In this document: in pieces, positions 26,834 through 33,405 of the stretch
How positions within the stretch are numbered: position 1 is the first letter of the stretch
How the letters are laid out: every line of letters begins with the position of its first letter
From: Marinifilaceae bacterium
Lineage (GTDB): Bacteria > Bacteroidota > Bacteroidia > Bacteroidales > Marinifilaceae
NCBI GenBank assembly: GCA_016936255.1
Contig: JAFGYE010000045.1
Coordinates: forward strand, 1 to 52,881
Direction: 5' to 3'
Length of the DNA: 52,881 nucleotides
Notes under the pieces: model-generated
What the model was told of the DNA's origin: nothing
What the model saw: only the letters and a program-made list of their open reading frames with translations
Databases searched by the model: none
Position numbers and translations under genes: made by a program

Positions 26834-27865
26834 TCTTACCAACTCCTTATTAATTGCTTTCACCAAAGCAGGTCCTTCGTAAATAAAGCCGGTGTAAATT
26901 TGCACAAGCGAAGCTCCAGCTTCTAATTTTTCCAAAGCATCCTCTTTTGTTAGGATACCTCCAACACCAATAACAGGAATTTTCCCGCCGGATTTTTCAT
27001 GTATGTATCGAATCACTTGCGTAGATCTTTCACGAAGTGGTTGTCCGCTTAATCCGCCGGCACCAACTTGTTTTATTCTGCTTTCCGGATACGACAATCC
27101 TTCCCGTGAAATGGTTGTGTTTGTCGCAACAATGCCATCAATTTTAGTTTCCTGAACAATTTCGATGATATCATCCAATTGTGAGTTGTTAATATCCGGT
27201 GCAATTTTTAAAAGAACAGGCTTCGTTTTTTCTTTGTTTCTGTTTACCTCCATAATTTCATTCAAAAGCCTCTTTAAAGGTTCCTTTCCCTGCAGTTCTC
27301 TCAGATTAGGAGTGTTGGGAGAACTTACGTTTACTACAAAGTAATCTACATAAGGATATAAGGCATCAAAACACTTTAAGTAATCATCAGTAGCTTCCTC
27401 GTTAGGTGTATTTTTATTTTTGCCAATATTTCCACCAATTATTATATTGGTTCTTTTTTTCCGCAAGCGTTCAACAGCCTCTTCAACACCTTCATTGTTA
27501 AATCCCATACGGTTTACCAATGCTTTATCATTAACAAAACGAAACAAACGAGGTTTTGGATTTCCTGGCTGTGCTTTTGGAGTAAGTGTTCCAATTTCAA
27601 CAAAGCCAAAGCCCATACTTCCTAAAAAATCGAAAGCTTCTGCATTTTTATCCAATCCTGCGGCCAAACCAACGGGGTTTGGAAATTTTAAGCCAAAAAG
27701 CTCCCTTTCAAGGGATGAGCTTTCAACTCTAAACTGCGCAGAAACAATAGAACGGATAATTTTCGATTTCTGGAAAGCCTTAAAACAGGTAAATGTAAAT
27801 CTGTGAATTGTTTCAGGATTGAACTGAATTAAAAAGGGGCGTATCAATAATCGGTATAAGCTCAT
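26822..27865 (-). CDS. pyrD: Dihydroorotate dehydrogenase, quinone-dependent (class 2)
   Basis: A 347-residue FMN enzyme that oxidises dihydroorotate to orotate in pyrimidine synthesis, passing electrons to quinone. The N-terminal amphipathic membrane-association region (residues 1-40) identifies class 2. Further landmarks are [36 protein letters not shown], the catalytic Ser in [12 protein letters not shown], and the phosphate-binding GVGGI near the C-terminus. A -7 element (TATCTTTG, minus strand) lies at 27884-27891, 19 bp before the start. It appears to be a single-gene unit whose 3' end overlaps the second dnaE-flanking repeat. Confidence 0.97.
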   Translation of the reverse strand: MSLYRLLIRPFLIQFNPETIHRFTFTCFKAFQKSKIIRSIVSAQFRVESSSLERELFGLKFPNPVGLAAGLDKNAEAFDFLGSMGFGFVEIGTLTPKAQPGNPKPRLFRFVNDKALVNRMGFNNEGVEEAVERLRKKRTNIIIGGNIGKNKNTPNEEATDDYLKCFDALYPYVDYFVVNVSSPNTPNLRELQGKEPLKRLLNEIMEVNRNKEKTKPVLLKIAPDINNSQLDDIIEIVQETKIDGIVATNTTISREGLSYPESRIKQVGAGGLSGQPLRERSTQVIRYIHEKSGGKIPVIGVGGILTKEDALEKLEAGASLVQIYTGFIYEGPALVKAINKELVRNKV

Positions 27866-28092
27866 CTAAATATTAATTTTAAACAAAGATAGTAAGGAAT
27901 ATGAATAGAAAAAGAGTTTTAAGTCTTAATTATTTGTTTATGATGAGAAATTACCTGGCAAATAACAGTATGATAATTAGTCAACATAACTTTTTTTTTA
28001 ATGATTATTTTTATACTTTCGTAGTCGTTTTGAAAATACCTCCTGTAATTGGGAGTTAATTAAGCTAAAAAACAATAAGAAATTACAGAAGT

Positions 28093-28500
28093 ATGATGAT
28101 TAAAAATGATTTTGAAAGCTGGTTGAAATCATCCGCGGGTAAATTTGTAGTGATCTACACGAAAGGTCATTCCACAGAAAGAATGAAGAATTTTCTTAAT
28201 GTATTACGTGCTTTATTCGTACTGATTGCTATATGTTGTATACTAGTATTGCTAAGCGGGAATTTTATAAATATTGGTCAGGTGATAGGAAAGGATTTAG
28301 GGATGGAAAGCATTCAGGAAATTGTCACCAAAAGTCCGGGTTTATTTAATTTGCTGCTATGGCTTTCTACCTTGTTTTCATTACTAAGTTTATGGATAAT
28401 GAAGATGCTTAGGAGCAGTAGAAAGCATATTGCTGAATTTTACTATTTTTGGGATAGACATATTGAATCCGGCAGAAAATTATTGAAGGAAAATTCGTAA
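28093..28500 (+). CDS. Small inner-membrane protein of unknown function
   Basis: A 135-residue protein that I do not recognise. It has a charged N-terminal region, two hydrophobic helices (about residues 38-60 and 83-102) separated by a polar loop, and a basic C-terminal tail with a helix rich in aromatic residues. This suggests an integral membrane protein with both ends in the cytoplasm. ATG codons at 28093 and 28096 are both possible starts. The gene is followed 55 bp later by a small cysteine-containing protein gene in the same direction; cotranscription is plausible, with a shared terminator at 28894-28936. Confidence 0.7.
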   Translation: MMIKNDFESWLKSSAGKFVVIYTKGHSTERMKNFLNVLRALFVLIAICCILVLLSGNFINIGQVIGKDLGMESIQEIVTKSPGLFNLLLWLSTLFSLLSLWIMKMLRSSRKHIAEFYYFWDRHIESGRKLLKENS

Positions 28501-28555
28501 CTAGTTTAGTTTTTTTGTTTTCACTTTGGTTAAGTTATTAATAGGCAAACACACT

Positions 28556-28852
28556 ATGAATTTATTAAAAGAAATACATTTAAATCAGTTTCAGTTAAAT
28601 ATATTATTGGACGAAGAAGAGAAAGAAGCCTACCGCTATATTGTGCAGGAAGGTACTTACTGTGTTCATTGTAAGGCTGTATGCGTTGAAGGAGTTGAGG
28701 TGAGGGAAAATATCCTTAATGATATGAATGATATTTTAATCAAAGGGGTTTGTAAAAAGTGCGAAGGTTATGTAAGCCGCTTTATTGAATACGGAGAATT
28801 TGAAGATTTTGTTGAAAGAGCAAATTCATTTCGTAAAGCAATAGGAGAATAA
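28556..28852 (+). CDS. Small cysteine-pair protein, possible zinc-binding
   Basis: A 98-residue soluble protein of unknown function. Cys36 and Cys39 (CVHC), Cys43, and Cys66 and Cys69 (CKKC) form two CxxC knuckles 26 residues apart, the arrangement of a zinc ribbon; metal binding is inferred. The first 30 residues are acidic and helical, and the C-terminus ends in an acidic-aromatic helix. I chose the ATG at 28556; a TTG at 28526 in the same frame would add ten residues without support. It is followed by a strong terminator. Confidence 0.65.
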   Translation: MNLLKEIHLNQFQLNILLDEEEKEAYRYIVQEGTYCVHCKAVCVEGVEVRENILNDMNDILIKGVCKKCEGYVSRFIEYGEFEDFVERANSFRKAIGE

Positions 28853-28893
28853 AATAATAAACGATAAGCTATATGGTTTATCATACAAAATAT

Positions 28894-28936
28894 AAAAGAA
28901 TCCAGACTGGTTGAAAACAGGTCTGGATTCTTTTTT
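28894..28936 (+). terminator. Strong intrinsic terminator
   Basis: AAAAGAATCCAGAC (28894-28907) is perfectly complementary to GTCTGGATTCTTTT (28921-28934) around a 13-base loop, with the T-run forming part of the 3' arm. It ends the transcript of the two small-protein genes. Confidence 0.9.
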
Positions 28937-29109
28937 AAATAAATTCTTAGCTTGTAAGTTGAGTTGAATTTGATACAGCGAGTTTATTCTTCTTCATAAA
29001 GCAGAATAAAAAAATATACTTTATTAAATAAGAAAAACTAAGTTCGATAATGCTGGTTTTTTATCAAAAAATGCTTTGTTTTGTAGCCTTGAACTAAAAA
29101 ATAATAATC

Positions 29110-29625
29110 ATGATTAGAAAATATCTACGTCTTATAATTGCTGGAATCTTATTTTTAGGATCTATCGCTCTTTTTATTAATAGTTTAGTGTCTTCGGGAA
29201 TATGGATTCTTTTACTTTCCGGTTTGTTTGTGTTAAGCTATTTTAAAAATGAAATGAACCTTCTTGCATTTTATTTTGTTCGAAAAAATAAGTTTGAGTC
29301 TGCAGGTAAGGTATTAGCAAAGGTAAAGCATCCCGAAAGGATGATTGAAAGTCAGGAAGCATATTACTATTATCTTTCCGGTTTGGTTGAAGCACAAAAG
29401 CAAAAAAATGCACAGGCTGAAAAACATTTTAAGAAAGCCTTGGAAACTGGTCTTCGCTTGAAAACTGATCAGGCAGTTGCTAAATTAAATTTGTCAGGAA
29501 TAGCTCTCTCGAAACGAAACAAGAAACTGGCAACATATTATTTGCAGGATGCCAAAAAACTGGACAAGCAAAAAATGTTGACGGCACAAATCAGAGAAAT
29601 AGAAGGCATGCTGAAACGCATCTAA
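29110..29625 (+). CDS. Membrane-anchored TPR-like protein
   Basis: A 171-residue protein of unknown specific role. Residues 1-50 are hydrophobic and likely form two closely spaced membrane helices; the remainder is helical and basic, with tetratricopeptide-like pairs (QEAYYYYLSGLVEAQKQKNAQAEKHFKKALETGL, then AVAKLNLSGIALSKRNKKLATYYLQDAKKLD in outline). The soluble part probably faces the cytoplasm as an interaction scaffold; this is inference. It is a stand-alone gene, preceded by a terminator at 28894-28936 and followed by one at 29678-29712. Confidence 0.7.
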   Translation: MIRKYLRLIIAGILFLGSIALFINSLVSSGIWILLLSGLFVLSYFKNEMNLLAFYFVRKNKFESAGKVLAKVKHPERMIESQEAYYYYLSGLVEAQKQKNAQAEKHFKKALETGLRLKTDQAVAKLNLSGIALSKRNKKLATYYLQDAKKLDKQKMLTAQIREIEGMLKRI

Positions 29626-29677
29626 GTTTTTCTTTACTCAGATTTTGGAATGATTCGATTACAAATGATATAATTAG

Positions 29678-29712
29678 ACCTGACATATTTTCAAAAATCT
29701 GTCAGGTTTTTT
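29678..29712 (+). terminator. Intrinsic terminator after TPR-like gene
   Basis: ACCTGACA (29678-29685) pairs with TGTCAGGT (29700-29707), followed by TTTTT. It separates the TPR-like gene from the convergent FKBP isomerase gene. Confidence 0.85.
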
Positions 29713-29735
29713 GTTGAAGAATATTTCGATTTTTT

Positions 29736-30131
29736 TTAGACTGCGTCAACTCCAATCAATTGAATATCGAAGATAAGAACCGTTCCGGCAGGGATGAATC
29801 CAAAATCGGTATTTCCGTATGCTAAATGCGAAGGGATGAATAAGATTCCTTCACCTCCTTCTTTAAAATATTGGATTCCTTCTGTCCAGCCTGCAATAAC
29901 ATCTGCCATATTAATTTCCAGTCTTTCATTTTGATCGAAGGTATTGCCATCGGTAAAATAGCCAATGTAGCTGATCGTAATGTTTGAAGTGCAGGTGGGA
30001 TGCTCGCCTTCTCCTTCTTTGGATATGTGGTAATATATGCCGGAATCGCTTTTTTGGGCTTCCAGTTTATTGTCAGCAAGATAGGCTGTAATTTCTTCGT
30101 CGTTTTTATGCCGGAAATTGCGTTTCGTCAT
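29736..30131 (-). CDS. FKBP-type peptidyl-prolyl cis-trans isomerase
   Basis: About 131 residues. The C-terminal 90 residues form an FKBP domain with the characteristic EGIQYFKEGGEGILFIPSHLAYG segment and a final VLIFDIQLIGV strand. A charged helical stretch (about 40 residues, starting MTKRNFRHKNDEEI) precedes it, and there is no signal peptide, so a cytoplasmic folding helper is expected. The ATG at 30131 is preferred because a -7 element (TATTTTTG, minus strand, 30156-30163) overlaps the alternative ATG at 30158. The gene is monocistronic. Confidence 0.9.
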   Translation of the reverse strand: MTKRNFRHKNDEEITAYLADNKLEAQKSDSGIYYHISKEGEGEHPTCTSNITISYIGYFTDGNTFDQNERLEINMADVIAGWTEGIQYFKEGGEGILFIPSHLAYGNTDFGFIPAGTVLIFDIQLIGVDAV

Positions 30132-30292
30132 CTTTTTTTGAAAATTTGGTGAGTACAAAAATAGATAATTCTAATCTTGTTTTGCATTACAAAGCCACTT
30201 TCGTGATCTTGATTCTTACCATTGAATAGAAATACATACAAAACAATCAAGGCAACCGAAAAGGGAATAGTCTTTATCAGGGAATTTAAATC

Positions 30293-30300
30293 TATCTTTG
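30293..30300 (+). promoter_or_regulatory. Candidate -7 promoter element for the leader of the PD-(D/E)XK-like gene
   Basis: TATCTTTG matches TAnnTTTG on the plus strand. If used, transcription would start near 30307 and give a leader of about 330 nt that contains both copies of the repeated leader block. Confidence 0.4.
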
Positions 30301-30344
30301 TACCCCATTAAGAAACGAAAGAAGAAAAGTGTCTCTTACTGGCA

Positions 30345-30648
30345 ATAGATTATTCCAGCATGGTAATCCCGAAAGCTTTTGTGACCATATGGAACTAAAA
30401 AAACAAATTATAAACAGATGAAACGAGCCATGAGAAGACTTTTCTCTCACACGAGGATGACTAAGTTGGTGAGTTCTCTCGAAACAAGTTCGGGACAGGC
30501 TATGTGGCAATAAAAAACAAATTTAGACACATAAAACGTCCATGTATAAAGCTTTCTATACACAGTGAAATGATTATTCCAGCATGGTAATCCCGAAAGC
30601 TTTCGGGACCATCTGACAAAAACTTAAAACTATAAACAGATGAAAGAT
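30345..30648 (+). repeat. Duplicated leader element with palindrome and start-codon context
   Basis: An approximately 75-bp block occurs at about 30348-30424 and again at about 30571-30645. Both copies read ATTATTCCAGCATGGTAAT, then TCCCGAAAGCTTT, a GACCAT word, an A-rich segment and finally ATAAACAGATGAAA. In the second copy the centre is a perfect 18-bp palindrome (TCCCGAAAGCTTTCGGGA, about 30588-30605); in the first it has decayed. Each copy ends in an ATG: the first begins a 31-codon frame (30418-30513), the second the 254-residue protein. Confidence 0.85.
30418..30513 (+). CDS. Possible 31-residue leader peptide in the first copy of a duplicated leader
   Basis: The first leader copy ends in the same ATAAACAGATGAAA context as the real gene at 30640, and the ATG opens a 31-codon basic frame beginning MKRAMRRLFSH. 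No homologue is recognised. It could be a leader peptide, a remnant of a former gene copy, or chance. The only support is the conserved start context. Confidence 0.25.
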   Translation: MKRAMRRLFSHTRMTKLVSSLETSSGQAMWQ

Positions 30649-31404
30649 CTTTCCAAAATAGAAAAGATAAACAAAGTAGTTGAAGAATATTTTAACTCGA
30701 ATGCTTCACTTACAATAGTACCGGTAAAAGATTTGATGCCAGCCTTTATTAAAGCCGGAATTTTTGCAAAAGATGTGAAAAAAGGATTGCCAATTCGCCT
30801 AATCCTTAGGGAACTTGATGCCGAAGATAAGTTAGCTTTAATACCTTTTGTTCATGCCGAAAGACATGGAGAACATACTTATTGGTATTTTGTTCCGGCC
30901 AATGCACCTGCTCCGGATGCACCCTACAAACAGGAAAAAAAGAAGCCGGAAAATGATCCGATAGCCATTCGTTTAAACAGTGATGAAACCTATGTTATTG
31001 CTTTATGCGATAAAGTTTTATCGTTAACATCGGATCGTCAAAAACGATTTGATTTCCTTTTGGGAGATCTGCATAAAAATGGGAAAAAACAAACCATGTT
31101 GCCTGTAGATGCTTATTATGAAGAATTGCAATTGGTGGTAGAATACAAAGAAATACAGAATTTCAGACCTGTTGCAAGTCGTGATAAAGAAGAAGATGAG
31201 GAAGACGAAAGTACAAAGACTGTGTCGCGAGAAGAGCAACGAAGAATATACGATGAACGAAGAGTCAAAGTTCTACCAGAGAATGATATCTCTTTGGTCG
31301 TAATTTCTTATTCTGATTTTGAGTATGACGATAAAAATAAAATTATCCGCAACGAAGAAAACGATCTGAAAATAGTGCAAAAAGCATTAAAAGATTTTCT
31401 TTAG
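30640..31404 (+). CDS. Uncharacterised protein with PD-(D/E)XK nuclease-like core
   Basis: A 254-residue soluble protein. Residues 1-90 form an unassigned domain, 91-108 a Pro/Lys linker. In the C-terminal part, RFDFLLGDL, LPVDAYYEELQLVVEYKE and REEQRRIYDERRVKVLPEN followed by the strand ISLVVISYSDF recall the restriction-endonuclease-like fold. Asp157, Glu168 and Lys170 match D-x10-E-x-K, and the later Asp/Arg helix matches the partner-helix seen in Vsr/DUF559-like enzymes. A very acidic insertion (KEEDEEDES) interrupts the core. Nuclease activity is inferred only from this pattern. The gene has an unusual duplicated leader and a terminator at 31432-31460. Confidence 0.65.
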   Translation: MKDLSKIEKINKVVEEYFNSNASLTIVPVKDLMPAFIKAGIFAKDVKKGLPIRLILRELDAEDKLALIPFVHAERHGEHTYWYFVPANAPAPDAPYKQEKKKPENDPIAIRLNSDETYVIALCDKVLSLTSDRQKRFDFLLGDLHKNGKKQTMLPVDAYYEELQLVVEYKEIQNFRPVASRDKEEDEEDESTKTVSREEQRRIYDERRVKVLPENDISLVVISYSDFEYDDKNKIIRNEENDLKIVQKALKDFL

Positions 31405-31431
31405 TAAAAAGATAAAATGAGTTGAATTGTT

Positions 31432-31460
31432 AATCCTCCTTGAAATAGGGGGATTTTTTT
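31432..31460 (+). terminator. Intrinsic terminator after PD-(D/E)XK-like gene
   Basis: AATCCTCCT (31432-31440) pairs with AGGGGGATT (31447-31455) with one G-U pair and a six-base loop, followed by a run of T. It is well placed 27 bp after the stop codon. Confidence 0.85.
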
Positions 31461-31685
31461 TATCTCTTCTTTTTATAGAAAAGACACTACTTCTAATACA
31501 TGTCGAAAGGATAGAGTTTATTTTGTCAGGTATTTTCTTTTGATTTTATCTGCAAAAAAATCATTATAAATGGGGATTTCACATAACATTTGGATGAGCT
31601 ATTTTTGTCAAGAAGGATGTATAATAATTTAGATCGTGATTATGCTATTCACAAAACTCAATAAAAACGTATAAAAAAGAAGTAG

Positions 31686-32426
31686 ATGGTTGCTTTTACA
31701 AAAAACAGTAAAATGGCAGAGGTGATCTTAAGAGATTATCAGTTGCTACCCATTATATCTCGATTTGGAATAAAATTAGGATTCGGTAATAAGAGCATTG
31801 AAGAGATTTGTACAGATCGGAATGTAGATCTTCCATTCTTTTTAGAAATATTAAATTCTTATCACAGTATTGATTATTTCCCGGAAAATCATTTGTGCGA
31901 TTTTAAAGCCGATGTTATGGTTTCCTATTTAACCAATACTCATTCTTACTATTTAAATTCAAAAGTACCGCATATAGAGCTATTTATTGATCGGATGGAT
32001 CAGACAGCTCAATTTGAGAATAGTAGAAATGTTGCTTTGTTAAAACAGTTTTTTAATGAGTATAAAATTGATATCGAACATCATTTTAGTGAAGAAGAAA
32101 AAAATGTATTTCCTTATGTACTCGCTTTAGAAAAAGCCTTAAAATCAAATAATTGTTCACCGCAATTAATAGAAAAAATAAAACGTGAACCAATAGAGAT
32201 ATATGAACGTAACCACGAAAGTCTTGAAGTGAAACTGGCAGATATGAAAAATCTAATCATAAGGTTTTTGCCACCTTTACATTGTGAAGACGATTGTGAA
32301 CATTTGCTTACAGAATTATTTCAACTGGAATGTGATATTGAGAATCACACAAGAATGGAAGAGAAAGTATTAATTCCTAAAGTTAAAATGTTAGAACATA
32401 AAGTACTGGAGTATTATGGAGTTTGA
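31686..32426 (+). CDS. RIC-like hemerythrin-domain protein (ScdA/YtfE-related)
   Basis: A 246-residue cytoplasmic protein. The N-terminal segment (DYQLLPIISRFGIKLGFGNKSIEEICTDRNVD) resembles the short DUF542 domain of iron-sulfur-cluster repair proteins, but the usual Cys pair (GIDFCCGG) is replaced by KLGFGN. The rest carries hemerythrin-like di-iron ligands: IELFIDRMD, EHHFSEEEKNVFP, ERNHESLEVKL, and IENHTRMEEKVLIPKV. It overlaps the following LuxR-type gene by 11 bp, strongly implying joint expression. I infer an oxygen- or NO-sensing partner rather than a repair enzyme, given the lost cysteines and linked regulator. The gene could alternatively start at 31713. Confidence 0.8.
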   Translation: MVAFTKNSKMAEVILRDYQLLPIISRFGIKLGFGNKSIEEICTDRNVDLPFFLEILNSYHSIDYFPENHLCDFKADVMVSYLTNTHSYYLNSKVPHIELFIDRMDQTAQFENSRNVALLKQFFNEYKIDIEHHFSEEEKNVFPYVLALEKALKSNNCSPQLIEKIKREPIEIYERNHESLEVKLADMKNLIIRFLPPLHCEDDCEHLLTELFQLECDIENHTRMEEKVLIPKVKMLEHKVLEYYGV

Positions 32427-33018
32427 GGATAAAAAAAAACAAACAGTAATTGCTTCCGACCAATACTTGGTTAGACTAGGAGTTAAAACACTTTTAAATG
32501 TGATTGGAATAGAATCGGATTTATACGAAGCAGATAGTTTTGAGGAGTTGGAACGACTTGTGAATGATGTTCCGGATTTAAATTATTTAATTCTTAGTGA
32601 AGATCTTTTACCCAAACAAAAGCAAGATTGTTTAAAAGGTATTAAAGGTTCTTGTAGTTTTTGTAAGGCAATAATAATTGGTCAGCAAAAAATACCAAAT
32701 TGCGTATTTGAGCATTTTATTCTCCATTCTTATAACAGAAAACAGGTGGTTGAAAAATTACAACTCTTCTTTCAAGAGTCGGACTCCACTTTTGGGAATC
32801 ATGATTCTTGTACTTTAAGTGATCGGGAGATTGATGTTTTAAAGGCAGTAGCTTTAGGTTATTCAAATAAAGAAATTGCTGATCAATTGTTTATTTCCAT
32901 CAACACGGTGATTACTCATCGGAAAAATATTACCCAAAAATTAGGAATAAAAACTATTTCAGGATTAACAGTCTATGCCTTAATGAATCATATTATTAAA
33001 GCTGAGGAAGTAAGGTGA
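32416..33018 (+). CDS. LuxR/NarL-type transcriptional regulator with degenerate receiver
   Basis: A 200-residue protein. The first 120 residues follow a receiver outline (VIASDQYLVRLGVKTLL, LNYLILSEDLL, AIIIGQQ) but the expected phosphoacceptor position carries Ser instead of Asp and the acidic pocket is incomplete, so phosphorylation is unlikely. The C-terminal LuxR helix-turn-helix is clear: LSDREIDVLKAVALGYSNKE, IADQLFISINTVITHRKNI. The 11-bp overlap with the hemerythrin-like gene suggests that the two proteins act together, perhaps with the di-iron protein supplying the signal. Targets are unknown; the TonB/DUF4876 cluster begins 388 bp downstream on the same strand. Confidence 0.88.
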   Translation: MEFEDKKKQTVIASDQYLVRLGVKTLLNVIGIESDLYEADSFEELERLVNDVPDLNYLILSEDLLPKQKQDCLKGIKGSCSFCKAIIIGQQKIPNCVFEHFILHSYNRKQVVEKLQLFFQESDSTFGNHDSCTLSDREIDVLKAVALGYSNKEIADQLFISINTVITHRKNITQKLGIKTISGLTVYALMNHIIKAEEVR

Positions 33019-33227
33019 TTCAGATTTATTTAGTACAGAAATATATACAGTCTTAATGGTGTCCTGATAATTAATGATTTTTTCAGGTTCCTGATCCAAA
33101 AAGAAAAATAAATAGAGTTTTGGATAATGATTACCAATTAGATTCAAGTTTTTAGTTAAACATTTAAGATTAAGTTTTATTTTAATGTAGTTGTATCGTA
33201 TTGTCAAAACACCTTTTTTTAATTGAA

Positions 33228-33264
33228 ATGCCCCGTTAGATTTTTATCTAATGGGGTATTTTCA
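33228..33264. terminator. Hairpin terminator in the 33.0-33.4 kb spacer
   Basis: CCCCGTTAGAT (33231-33241) pairs with ATCTAATGGGG (33246-33256), one T-G mismatch or wobble apart, followed by a T-rich stretch. It closes the hemerythrin/LuxR transcript. The remaining 33019-33227 part of this 387-bp spacer shows nothing recognisable. Confidence 0.8.
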
Positions 33265-33318
33265 TTTAAACTCCTAATACCTTATGATTTCATTTTGTTT
33301 ATTTCATCACAAATGAGG

Positions 33319-33350
33319 ATTGATAGATGGAGTAAGGCCTAGTAGCTTTG
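33319..33350 (+). promoter_or_regulatory. Bacteroidota-type promoter of the TonB/DUF4876 cluster
   Basis: ATTG at 33319-33322 and a perfect TAGCTTTG (TAnnTTTG) at 33343-33350 are separated by 20 bp, the preferred spacing. Transcription would begin near 33357, about 50 bp before the receptor start codon. Confidence 0.65.
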
Positions 33351-33405
33351 CATTGCAAGAAGAGAGGTTACTCTTTGGTAATGATTAGTTAATTGAGTTT
33401 ACAGA

